A stretch of DNA of 64,000 bases, taken from NCBI GenBank assembly GCA_015680685.1, contig MNCI01003108.1:304445-368444 (forward strand). The letters are read 5' to 3'. The position numbers and the translations under genes were made by a program. Origin of the DNA: Gnetum montanum. Taxonomy: Eukaryota > Streptophyta > Gnetopsida > Gnetales > Gnetaceae. Positions 10,746-22,400 of the stretch are shown here, one piece after another. Each line of letters starts with the position of its first letter. Within the stretch, counting starts at the first letter, position 1. Under the pieces are notes generated by a model that was not told where the DNA came from, searched no databases, and saw only the letters and a list, made by a program, of their open reading frames with translations.

Positions 10746-11530
10746 GTGTACCTATGTTTCACTTATCTTAGGTTCTAATACACCCCATAATTCAATTTTG
10801 ATGATCTTATAAATATTAATTTACCAACAATCAAGGCATGCAAATAATGAAACAATCACAAATAGATAGAATCTTAGGCTCTCAATATAAGTGAGTTGTG
10901 AAAAAGACTCATACAATGAACCCCATAGTGCGATGACGATGTTAAGAGACAGTGGAAGTGCCATAATCTAAACTATTTTGTTATATATACATCAAGATAG
11001 ATACCCAACATGATATTTTTTGTAGAACTCTCATAGAAAGTATCATTATGTTAGATTAGTATAAAGGATCATTACATGGATGCTCAATGCTCATCTGGGG
11101 TCTTAGGAGGGTTAGTAGATGAGTGAAAACCTAACTTCTTTCAAGTGGCTATACCCAAACTTGAACCCAAGTCTCATGGCCTGAGCAACAAGTAATAATT
11201 GTAACTTTGAATTAAACCTATCATTTGCAAATCACAAGGTAAAGTGAGCAATGGCTCGCTAGCAAAGTTATGATGATAACAATATAACATACTTGTTATG
11301 CTAATTAAAGGTGGTTCAAGTAATTAATTCATTGTAAACATAAAATAATAATAATAAAGATTTGCAAGCAAGAGGTTACCAGCTTGAATCACACTTTAAA
11401 TATTATTATATTCATTTATAATTCTCAACGCATATTATACTAGTGATATTTTTTAAGATGTACCTTTAGGCAAAGTCTTTATTATAGTTAGCAATGATTG
11501 CAACATCACAAAAACATTGTTTTTCTCCTA

Positions 11531-11660
11531 ATTGAAATAGATGCTTCACATTTGTAGTTGTTAGGTGAAGTTCTCCTAAATGCTTCACATTTGTAGTTGT
11601 TAGGTGAAGTTCTCCTAATTGAAATAGTTGCTTCACATTTGTAGTTGTTAGGTGAAGTTA
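11531..11660 (+). repeat. Three-copy tandem repeat with a hairpin
   Basis: A 31-bp core beginning TGCTTCACATTTGTAGTTGT is repeated exactly at 11542-11572, 11581-11611 and 11629-11659, separated by CTCCTAA-type spacers with or without ATTGAAATAG. Each core contains CTTCAC and GTGAAG, a 6-bp inverted repeat. Confidence 0.85.
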
Positions 11661-12528
11661 TTTCTTACTCGTTAGTTGTTTTCAAGGATCACCATAATTA
11701 TCGCTTGTCTTGAAACCCATGTGGGATACCTTCAAGAATGACATAGAGAGGCATTAAGTTTGACTCCTCGTTGAATAGTTCCGACAAGCAAGAGAGTCTC
11801 ACCAGTGAGTTGGCTCAAGCCTTGCAGAATTATCTTGAATTACTAATGCTGACTTTATACATCACCAAATTCCAAAAGCATATGAAGTTTAGAGCATCCA
11901 TTCATGAAGAATCCTGCCTTAATTCCTGCTTAGCGAAAAGGCCAATAAACATGGTCCTCACATTTCCACTTTGACAACGGATGTTTTAAAATGATGACGC
12001 CTTATCCACGACACGCCGTCAGCGGGGTTTTGGAAATTCAGCGAACAGACTCGGAGCACAGAGAAAATAGTGAGAAGGCAATTTTCCCGTGGTTAGCAGT
12101 GGTTTACCCAAAAAACAAAAACCAAATTGTTAATCGGAATTAGCTGTGGCAGTGATGACTGGGATCACGCATGCATGCGATGGCATTATAGCATGCGATG
12201 GCGAACCATGATCGAATGGCATGGTGCCGGCGGTGGTGGTGGTTGGGGGAGCGATGGCTCCTGCTGGTGGGCCCGCACCATGTACTTGCGGATGCGACCG
12301 TGGATCCCCAAGGCTCATGGGGCCATGGCCCTCCAACATACCATGCCATGCCATGTCGTGTCGACATGCCATCGCGGGCCCACGGGAGACTGGCCACGTC
12401 ATCCAACGACGAGTGGCGTCCAGCCATGTGGCCTGTGGGGCCACGCGCCAAGCGTGGGATTGACCTTTGCGTGGAGAAATGCCTTTCCCGCCTCGGAAAC
12501 GGAGCCTCCAAAGGGATCGTGGCCGCCC

Positions 12529-12536
12529 TTATAAGT
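12529..12536 (+). promoter_or_regulatory. TATA box of the 12.8-kb gene
   Basis: TTATAAGT lies in a GC-rich context (GGCCGCCC before it, ACCCCTCCCC after it), about 285 bases before the chosen start codon. A start of transcription near 12560 would give a 5' leader of about 250 bases that includes CTGCTGCTGCTTCTTCTTCT and a GCGT microsatellite at 12771-12790. Upstream ACGT-core and CCATG-rich repeats occupy 12150-12430. Confidence 0.55.
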
Positions 12537-12813
12537 ACCCCTCCCCACAATTCCCTGCCGGCGTCCCGCTCCCGGTAAAAAGACCGCTCTCACAGTCGCA
12601 CCAAACGGCTGGACTGGCTGCTATTCCATATCACGCGCGACCCCTTCTGTATTTCGTTGTAGCTGCTGCTGCTGCTTCTTCTTCTTACGTTACGGTTCCG
12701 ACAACAACAGAGATCATTGTTCGATTTCTGTGTTTCCATCTGAAGAGAGAAGATCGCTTGGCTTCTGTCTGCGTGCGTGCGTGCGTGCGTATTCGCTCTC
12801 CGTGCTCTGCAAA

Positions 12814-13827
12814 ATGAAGGAAAAACAGCAGAAAGCAAGGCAGAGCACGGTGGCAAAGCAGGCGGCGGTTCCGGCGGAGGATTTGGGCGGAGGCGGGATG
12901 TTCTACAAGCGCTGCAGGCGGCATCCGTGGATGAAGTCCCCGGGGCCGTGCCCGCCGTGCCTGGCCGCTCGCCTGGAGAAGCTTCTCTGCCAAGACTGCG
13001 GCGAGCGCCGGATTTTCTCCGACGATTCCTGCTGCTGCTCCTCCGAGGCCGCCACCACGTCGTCTCTGTCGTCCACGAATCCTTCCACTTCGGCAACAAA
13101 CCCTTCTAACAAGTCTAAGCCCGCGGCCGGCAGCTCCTCCACTCCGCCCGCCGCGGCCTCCGCCGGCGCCGTCGAGGTCGGCAGCGTCGGCAGGATCTCC
13201 ACTCTCATCGACAGCGACCGTCCGACCGCCGCCGAGCTCGACGCCGCCGTGGCCTCTGCTGCGGCTACGTCGGCGGCGGCAGCGGCGTCGTCCTCGTCTG
13301 CGACGGCGCCCTCGCAGTCGTTGTTCTGGCGAAGCAGATCTGTGGCGCTGAACGGCTCGCGGATTTCGTTTGCCGTAGACGTTCCGAACCCTAGTGTGCC
13401 GCCGAAACCCTCGCTGAAGAGCTCGGCGTCTTATTCTGGATTCTTCGGATTCTGGAAGAAGAAGAAGAGCAAGAGCCGAGAGGATTCCGATAAGGAATCT
13501 ACGGCGTCCGCGGCGCCGGCGCGGCGGTCGGATTTTGGCGTGCTCCCGTCGCGGCTGCTGCCGAAGTCGCGCTCCGTGACCGCGGAGCGCGAGCGCAAGA
13601 GCTTCTCGGCATTCGGCGGCGACGGAAAGGGTTTCAAGAGCAACAGCGTCGTGTCGCCGTCGCCGTGGGAGGAGAACGGCCACGCCAACGGCAAGGGCGT
13701 CGGCGCTGACAAGCCGAAGAAGAATGCTTGGACGAGAGCGTTCTCAGGGCCTATCAAGGCCATTCGCCGCTCGCGCAGCCGCAGGCACGATTCTTCTTCT
13801 CCGCTTGTGGATCTGTCTAGAGGATGA
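12814..13827 (+). CDS. Plant-specific Cys-motif protein, possibly OCTOPUS/UPF0503-related
   Basis: This intronless ORF encodes 337 residues. I chose the ATG at 12814 (context CAAAATGAAG, A at -3); an in-frame ATG at 12730 would add 28 residues with no obvious homology. Near residues 34-57 it has CRRHPWMKSPGPCPPCLAARL, of the form C-x2-HP-x(n)-G-x-C-x2-CL-x3-L, then a second cysteine cluster (CQDCGERR, CCC). A similar N-terminal motif occurs in OCTOPUS/UPF0503 and related small plant proteins. Ser- and Ala-rich low-complexity segments follow (about residues 70-165), then GFFGFWKKKKSKSRE, SRSVTAERERKSF and a basic C-terminus (WTRAFSGPIKAIRRSRSRR). GC content is far above the surroundings. Function is unknown; a membrane-associated or regulatory role is inference only. 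Confidence 0.75.
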   Translation: MKEKQQKARQSTVAKQAAVPAEDLGGGGMFYKRCRRHPWMKSPGPCPPCLAARLEKLLCQDCGERRIFSDDSCCCSSEAATTSSLSSTNPSTSATNPSNKSKPAAGSSSTPPAAASAGAVEVGSVGRISTLIDSDRPTAAELDAAVASAAATSAAAAASSSSATAPSQSLFWRSRSVALNGSRISFAVDVPNPSVPPKPSLKSSASYSGFFGFWKKKKSKSREDSDKESTASAAPARRSDFGVLPSRLLPKSRSVTAERERKSFSAFGGDGKGFKSNSVVSPSPWEENGHANGKGVGADKPKKNAWTRAFSGPIKAIRRSRSRRHDSSSPLVDLSRG

Positions 13828-16607
13828 TAGGTCTTAGGAGAATCGTCGAATCGGCGTTCTGTGTTTTTTTCTCGGGATGTTTGCCCTCGATGGAACTCTT
13901 TTTCGCTAATGTTGTACAGCATACGGAAACACACTGTTGTATTGAAATCCTAATCAGACAAAGGTGCCTTCTTGTACTCTAATCGCAAATTGGACGAAAA
14001 TGGATCACTGCTTCACAATTTATTCTGAGAGTGCTAAGTTCCTGTGACTTGATGTGGCGTAATTCATGCCGTTTTGTTTCCCTTTCTCCGTTTTCGCGCC
14101 CGTCGTTGATTATTTTGGAAGTCAGTTTATTTGCTGAACTGTTTTTGCTCTGAAATTTAATCTCTTGTTTTCAATTGTCTTGTAGTTGTATCTGCTCGTG
14201 TTCGATTATAAGCTGGGGTACAGTTTAGCAGTGTTCTCGATCCAAATTTTCCTAAAGTTTTTCAGTTGAAAGTTTAGTTAGCCTTCATCTGATGTTTCGT
14301 AAATTCAATGAAGCCTAATTGCTGACGACTAGAGCTTTATGTAAATGTTTCGAATTGCTGTAGAATTTAGTTGTCTGCACGGTTACTGGGACAAGGAGCG
14401 TCCTCCTACTCTTGAGAAAGTGAATTGTCAGAGAACATCTATTGATTTTTGAAAGTGGACTACAGTGATTCAATGTATCCGAATTCAGATTGGATTTGTG
14501 ATGCACTGAGAATGTGTTTTCGCTGATCTGTCTGCAGTCTTGTTCCTTCCCTAAACTAGAACTTGCATTCTTTGAATCTCTAGCACTGTAAACACATCTC
14601 AAGGGCGAGAACAGGATATTAGATAGGGAGCTGTTCACAGGCAGAAGTTTGTCGGAGCGATGAGCTCCAGGGCTTTTGTTTATAAGTTGAATTTGACTCT
14701 ATCGGTATGGGAAGCGCTGAAACCCGGATGATGTCTCTGCAATTGTTACAGGTTGCTGGAGCCTGGACCCCAGGCCTGAAGTGAGAAGTGGAAGATGCAG
14801 CGCTTCAAGTTAAGGTCGGGGTGTCCGTCGTTTTCGAATGATAATTGTTGCCAGAAAGTCGCCGCGGGCAAACCGTACCGGTAAGCTTCCATGGAAGCGA
14901 GCGGGTTTTTTGGAGTCACGGTTTTTTATTATTATCAGTTTCGTTTCAAAGGCGCTTATGGCCCACCAGTACCTGACAACTAGGCAAATTCCGTAGGCAT
15001 GGTCTACGTGAGAGAGAGTGTGCTCCGGCCTTGGTCACATGGGAGTCCACGTGCTGACCCAAAACGGCTTGGTACAACGGCACATGTTTGGGCCCTGCGA
15101 CGAATTCGGAAAACCGTCACGGACTTCTGAATTTTTTCGACAGTGACATGGAGTTATCGCTACTAAGTACACGGCCTGGTGCATGAAAGCGGTTTTTCGT
15201 GGGCGAGGTTCTTACGGTTTGGCGGTTTTTGCTTGGCAGTGTTATCGTTTGTTGGCGGTATTATTGTGTCGGCGGTTTTGTTTGGGCAGTATTTTGGGGC
15301 CGGGACAAGGTCGCTGACATAGGGCTTTTCGTGGCTGGGTTGTTTTGGACAGCGCCATTCTTGGGTGTCCTGTCTCATGATTGTGAGGTGGAGAGAATTT
15401 ATTCCATCGTTTGGTTCTAGTAGGAGCGGAGGCGACAGTTCTATTCGGATATTGATCGATAACAATGTAATTTATCTCGACGTTTTTTTTTTCGTTTTTT
15501 CAAACAATATTTGGAATTGGCTTGTAGGCAGTCAGCTTGATGCTCTATTTAACAAGATGTTACATCGCAATCTACGAATTGAACAAGATGTTACCATCGA
15601 TTTGTACCGTTGAAAATGTCTTTTAGAGGGGGCCTTGTAAATTTTTATATCAAGCTGAAATTTTTGTAAGCAGGCATTTTGATTACAATGAGATAATCAC
15701 GTTCAGATAATCTCAGAACGTGAGACTGGCGTTATTTGCATAATTGAAACTGAAATTTTATTTATGTCCATAATACTTTCTCCATTGGTTTTTTGGATCA
15801 ATTTCAAAATTCCTTATACAGAATTCTGAGTTGGGTTTCCAGGTCATGGCTTTATTATTACTTTGTTTTCCCAATTTCAATTTCATGATTTTGTCCTGAA
15901 AAATTTACTACAGATTTTTACTTATCAAACAATAAAACAGTCTCTTTATAGTAATTTGCTATATTCTAAGTTACTTGTTAACTCATTTGCAATTGAACTC
16001 ATAACGTTGTAAGAGTTTTTTAAGTTAAAGCTGTTTGGCTTGATGATATAAAAAGCCCCTTTTCCTCTCAGCATGTGTAATTGTTAAAAGAAATGCTTGT
16101 TCATTAATAGGATTCATGGTTGAAAATAACCTTCTTTCCTATTGACAAGGTCTCATTTGTGCTAGTTGTAGTTAAAAGTATTGCTCTTTTGAAACTATGA
16201 TTAATGGTTAAACTCTTCATCATTTGCTTGTTTTTTTCAAATAAAGTGATGCGCATCACCTTTCTAAGAATTAGAGGATAGTGATATGTTCAACTTACGA
16301 TTTCATGTCTCATGGTTTATGGGTTTTAGCTAGTGGTTTATTGTCTTGTTAGGCAAGAGGGTGTGGGATTCCTTTATAATTCTTCTAATGTATTGCATTG
16401 GCTGTATGTTATAAGGTGTACCTATAGTCAAATTATGTTTGAAGATGCTTTGATTCCTTATTTTGATTGCTAGTTTTTCACAGATCTTAGACTTTCATAG
16501 TTGATTTCTACTTAGGGCTTTTAAAAATTTCAATTTAAAAAGAATATATAAAAGATACATAATTTTTAAGCAAATAAAAATAAAGGCACATATATATTTT
16601 TTGAGCA

Positions 16608-16735
16608 AACAGACATCAAGGCTACTAGCACAACCTTATTAAGCAAGGGTATCCTACTACAAGGCTACATCATTGTTGCCATGTTTGTGAGTGGAGGCAA
16701 GAATTGAACCTACAACTTCCCAACTAAGAGATAAG
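16608..16735 (-). mobile_element. SINE-like remnant
   Basis: On the reverse strand AGGTTCAATTCTTGCC is a good B box, preceded by CTTAGTTGGGAAGTTG. The rest is diverged. A related forward block with GCTAGTGG and GTGGGATTCC lies near 16325-16380. Identity as a SINE is tentative. Confidence 0.35.
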
Positions 16736-16778
16736 AGAGAGAGAGAGAGTGTGTGTGTATATATATATATATATATAA
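16735..16778. repeat. Compound microsatellite (GA)n(GT)n(AT)n
   Basis: A run of GA dinucleotides passes into GT and then about nine AT dinucleotides. Confidence 0.95.
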
Positions 16779-19407
16779 AACTAAAACTAAAACGTTTTTT
16801 AATATATAAGATTGAATATAATGTGATTATATTCATTCAAATAGTGCCAATGATATGGTAACTCATTCTAGGTATATTTCCTCTACCTCGTAGATCTATT
16901 GAAACAATAAATGTCAATTTTAGTTTCAGAATAAAATGTCATTTTAGGTTTGAATAAGTTCAGGTGATGTTCATCATTTATTTTGTTGAAAAATTGTTAT
17001 GTTGCAAAGAGTATGTGCCTATTCATATTATGATTTTTACTAAAAGTTAAAACCCTCCAAACTCTACTATCCATATAGTTAAGTTGAAGCAAACTAAAGA
17101 AGAAAAGATGGTTGAAAGTTTTGTTACAAGTAACTTAGGAAAGGAAGTAATTTTTAAGTTCGAATAAAAGATTAAAACAATTTTTTTTTCATAATGCATC
17201 AAATAAAAGTTACCTTTTCTATATAAGTTTAAATCTTTCATATCTTTTTATTTAATATCTTTAAATAATTACAGTAAAAATTACTTTACTTTCAGAGCTA
17301 AACTTTATATAAGTTATACTAACTTCTGTTTAAAATATTTATTGAGACAGGCAGAAACACCAAGGTTAACCGTAATCAACTAGGAATCATAAAAACTAAT
17401 TTATGCAGCAGCAAATCTAAATCGTCCATCAGGAAAATAAAAAATATCACTAATAGTCAGAAATAGTACCTTTTAGATTTTTTTTCCCCAAGAAAAAATT
17501 GCTATTACTTTTACTCTGTCATTGTACTTTTCCTTTTTTGAGCATTTACTCAAAATCATCCAGGATCTGTCGTGTGCGAGTAAATTTCACGCATTGACGT
17601 CCTACAAAATTAGAATGTGTGATTTCACACTTTTTATGATTAGTGAAATATGTTGGCACTTGACCCGTATCTGCCCTTACCGCCTGACTTGCGGATGTCA
17701 AACAAAATTTGTAGGCAGAGGAGGAATTCTTCCCATATATCAGCACTAGCGTCACGAAAAGGAGCAGGATCAAGAAATCAAAATCAACAGACACGAAAAA
17801 ACACACATCACCATTTGACAGCCTTCAATCTAACTTCATTGGACTGGACTCCTCCAATCATTCAGCTACTAAGATACCGCGGAAATCCCAAAGTTCCTTT
17901 ACCAGATAACACCGGTGCACCACCATCACAAATGGGAAAAAAATATACGAGTCCGTAAAAGTCCTCTGCAAATGCCAATTCCAGCTTTTCCTTTTATTAT
18001 TCCTTTCACTGAATAGTGTGGAATGGTAACACGCTCCTGCGGAACCAAAGGATGCGTGTATGTTACACAACAGTGCAGAAGCAGAACAAAAGTACTCCTC
18101 TGCCATTCTGCAAGTGCAATGCGCTCACGAAACGTTTCAGATCATCAACAATTTCAATCACATCAGCGAGAACAAGCCCCAAAAAACATTTTTTTAAAAA
18201 AAGTTTTCTGTTCACGGCAGATACAGAGCAAGCAAATTTTTTCCAATACAGAGATTTTCACATTACAATGCTCAGCACAAAAACAGCGATGTCAAATTAC
18301 CACAAATATATTTTCGAAACCCGCAACTTCAATGATGCTGCCACAATGATTCTACCATGTTATGATGTCCCTGTGTCTGTCACATAAAGCAAGATGCCAA
18401 AGACATTCATTCATTCGTTTGGAACCATTGCACTACTCTGACAGCCTGTGAAAACCTTCGAGATGATGGTTAATCTTTTGTTGTGGCGTGAATGTTTTCT
18501 ACTCCACTGTGAATTCACTGTTTTGGTTCTACTTTGTACCAGGCACTGGCTTGCTGCAGAGGTGGCATTAAAGCTGTGGACTGTGAATGTTTTCCTGACA
18601 ATCATGGTCATGTACGTGTCCTGCTTTTTCAATACATACACCTGCTCCAATACAATCCAAAGCTAGATTGGCCATGTTGTGCTGCCACTTCAATCATTTT
18701 TTTGGGGCAAATCATGTGACCCACAACAGGGGTATTTGTCAGTTGGTTTCACCAGTTCTGGACTTCACTAAATCTTTTCAATTTTTTTCCTATTGTTTGC
18801 AAAACATACAGACAGCTTTTTCTGTTCCTCTTTTCATCCTCCAGACTGTCACTCCATGTTTTGTTGTTATCATCGTTTGCGGAGCCTAGGTGGTTTTATC
18901 TTCTCCTACAAGTTCAGGAGGCCAAGTTTTCTACGCTTACCGACACCGACACCCCACCAACCGACTGACTTTGGCATTGAAATATCGTCCATCCTGCTCT
19001 TCCACCCTCGACAGGCTTTTAGATTTCAACGGGTGAAACTCTAAATGAAAAGTCCTACTTTTTTATTTCAATTTCTTGAAGCGTATGAATGTGTTTTCGC
19101 CCTTGGGATCGTGGGACAGTTGGGAATCTTGAATATTAAAAGCCAAAAGAGACTAGCAGATGGTAGCAGCCAACCTTTCAACAAAGTTTGGTAGCATTTA
19201 GCATTGAAAATAAATAAACAATAGAACTCCATTATCTGCAGATTAAGAGGCTGGAAAATAACGACGGATCTATATAATAAAGGAATAAATATACCTCGAA
19301 AAATTCACATTTGCATTGGGTTCACATTAAGTACATTTAGTCGCTGAATATGAAAACTAATCTTAGAGCATTGGGTTCACATTTGCTCATGAGCAGACAT
19401 ATTATGT

Positions 19408-22400
19408 TTAATCATCATTTGTCAACTTGTCCTCATCTACCTCGAAAGCTTTTCTTGCTCTCTTCAGTTCTTCGTTCATTGCCAGCAGCTCAGTGCATCG
19501 ATTGAGCTTTGGGATATCCTGTAGGATACAAATGCAGAATACATTAGCTGGCAGTCTATTACATTGACAAGATTAGACAAATTCTTAGCAGCATAGGATC
19601 AATAACTAAAGAAAATTGCTAACGAGTATTACGAAATTAACCGGTCATAAACCATGTAGATCCTACGAGTGAAAAAAGGAACCAACGAAACAATGATCAT
19701 TTCCTACAAATGTAAATTATGGACTTCAAAACACATTATGACATTGCTGCCTCTATCATATATTCAAGCATTCTTAGGAAACTCGATACCTTTGCCACGT
19801 ATTGCATGTTTATATTTTATACACGAATTAGTCAGACATTTATAGCCTTAAAACTTAACCGCCAAATATTATCATCTTATACCTAATCATTATGCAATTT
19901 TATACTTAAAAATTCAACTTTGACAGTATTCAGCTTTATCGCTAAAGTGAGCATGTTCGAAAAAAATAATGAAAAAGTAGCAGCACACCTTTCGCAGGAG
20001 ATACAAGAAGTCCTCAACTATAAGTTTCCCTCTTCTTACTGCAACGTCTTGAGCTTTATGAACCTGAACAATGAATCAGGGAAAATTACAGAATTAACAA
20101 CATACTCAAATGTTGCCTTAAAGTGAAATAAAAGAGCAATTACTTGCATAATTACATAGTGACAAAAAATTCTCCCATGAAAATTTCAGCCATCTCGTAG
20201 CGTGCTCATGTTTTTCATGGCCGAATAACTCATAAGTCCTAACCAATAATGAACTCGTGAGGGTATGTTTCACCTAGCCAATCAGGGTTTATTGATTTCA
20301 AGGAGAATAAGATTCTTTGAGATACAACAGTTGCCAGAAATATTTTCTGCTTATTGTTCTATTTCATGCCACTAGGCGTATGCAGTATGCAGGATCTTGC
20401 ATAGCTCCTTGTATATGAAACGGCTGGACCGTCTTCACAAGAAATTTGCACTCAAATAGACAATAAAACATACCTTAAATTTTGTAAGATTGTAGGGTAC
20501 AAAGATAACCAACATATTGAATAAAAAAGTTTAAGAATCCATACAAAAGATTAGCAAAAGGATATTAGAAGATTGAGAAATTGGACTTCCCTCTGATTGG
20601 GCCCTTGATTTAGGTAGTTTTACATAAAAACGTAATGCTCAGATCTTTTATATATGCTAATGCAAGAAAGAAAATATTTTATGAATTTGCTTTGAATATT
20701 TCAGAAAAAAAAAAAACAAAAACCCTTTTATGTGTTCACTTCAGATGTACATCTATGGCATTAAACAAGAAAATTTTTAGGCTAGTTTTCATTGAATTGT
20801 CACAAGAACGCTGGCAAAGTGTTAGTTGTAAACAGCAAAACCGCAGTTTACATGCTGCATGAAGGGCACACCCCTTGATTAAATTTTAGATATATTTCGT
20901 AAATATGTAGCTAAACTACTTCCACCTTTATCCCAACTATGGAAAGGAAGGGTCTTGAGGTTTCATCAACAAATTCGATTTCTCAAAAATTATCATTTCC
21001 CCTATGGATGATTCTAAATTACTTTCAAATTTTTCTACTGATCTTGAAATTTTTGCTTCTTTTATTGATGCAAAATTTTTTGTTAATTCTCAAAATGCAG
21101 ATTTATGAGCAAAAATTTGTGACACCTTTTTCTAGTGATGTTGATGCAATTAAGATATTTGATTTTGTTCTTCCTAATAATGTATCTAAGTCACTAATTG
21201 ATCTTTTCTAATTTTTGATTATCTACCTCATAATTGAAGTTTCACTTCACAATCAAATGATGTTATGCAAAAGCATAACATTCAAGTCATTCATGCTAAG
21301 TATTATTCTTGTTTTTTCTGCTTGTTAAGCTAGGTAATGCTTCGGTGGTGTAGCGTGCCCTAGATATCAGGTCATTTATACATAAGCATGTAGTATTGAT
21401 CATTCCACTTATCATTTGTAAGTGGACTCTAGACTCTAGATTTTAATGTCCAATTTGAAGAATATTCAAAAGTTCCATGTTTTGTTGAGTTATTTAATTT
21501 TTCAAAGTTCTAAACAGGATATTGTTAGTCTTCTCAATCCCATTAAGCATATGAAATCTATTTCCACATCATTTGGCTCTTGTAAATGTTTATTTGTTGA
21601 AATCAATCTTCTTAACTATAAAAAAGAATTAGTATTATAAGCAGGCAAGAACACTTATATTGAGCCAATTACATAGTATAATCTTCCTAATTCTTGCAAT
21701 CTTTGTCATCATTAAGGACATTTGTTTAATGTTTGTCCCTTTTTGCTCAAGAAAAAAGATGATAAAAAAGAAAAACGTGTTGAAGCTAAGTATTTAAAAA
21801 AAAACAATATCAAATTAATGATATGAAAAATCATGTTAATGTCAATAATAAAATAATCAAATGGCAATAAAGAAACCATAGAAAACAAAAGCTTTGTGTG
21901 AATGCTTTTACTTATACAAGAAGTAGTAATGATCAGTCTATATAGATAAGCTCATAAGGCAAATCTGTTCTAATCTGATAACAACAATGTTAACTCAAAG
22001 ATCAAAACTAATGTTGACAAGTAAACTACAGCTGATGGTATAGATTATTGATAGAAGGTTAACATTAAGCAACAAAATAATGGTGATGCAAGATATGTTT
22101 TACCATTTTCTTGTATTTTCTCAAATGTTGGTATTTTGCCAAAGCTTTCTATTGCTACCTCAAATCCTTTGGCTATTTTAAGTTTAAGCATGAAAGTTGA
22201 AAGTGATGTGAATGTTGTTCGGGCAATAGCCATCCTCCCTGCTACCAATTAATTTTCCTCTCTTTGATTTTCCAAAAATATTAATTATAAGATTATACAT
22301 GAGTAAACATCCCTAAAATTAGAAAGTTCTTTCTTTCCATGTTGTTTTTGGTGTTTTCTGCTCAGTATTAAGCTTGTACTATCCTTCAAATGTTTTTTTT

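Larger units (their letters stand above)
13828..19407. other. 3' flank and intergenic; no gene seen
   Basis: The first few hundred bases probably hold the 3' UTR of the gene ending at 13827. Short ORFs around 15.2-15.6 and 17.5-19.0 kb have no recognisable motif, overlap one another on both strands, and I do not accept them. Around 15200-15300 the sequence GGCGGTTTT or GGCGGT(A) recurs several times, an imperfect short repeat. A SINE-like block lies at 16608-16735 and a microsatellite at 16735-16778. Confidence 0.5.

Noticed and set aside
11531-11660. CRISPR-like spaced repeats
   Set aside because: Only three units, unequal and related spacers, in a plant genome; a simple tandem repeat.
12730-12813. 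28-residue N-terminal extension of the 12.8-kb gene
   Set aside because: It translates the leader and the GCGT microsatellite and has no recognisable sequence; the second ATG has the better context.
12685-13683. 332-codon reverse-strand ORF across the 12.8-kb gene
   Set aside because: It is the GC-rich mirror of the forward coding frame, Arg/Gly low complexity with no motif; the forward frame has start context, Cys motif and TATA box.
17522-19044. Several 60-120 codon ORFs upstream of the TAF13 3' end
   Set aside because: Overlapping frames on both strands, no motif, no splice pattern; could be random in this composition.
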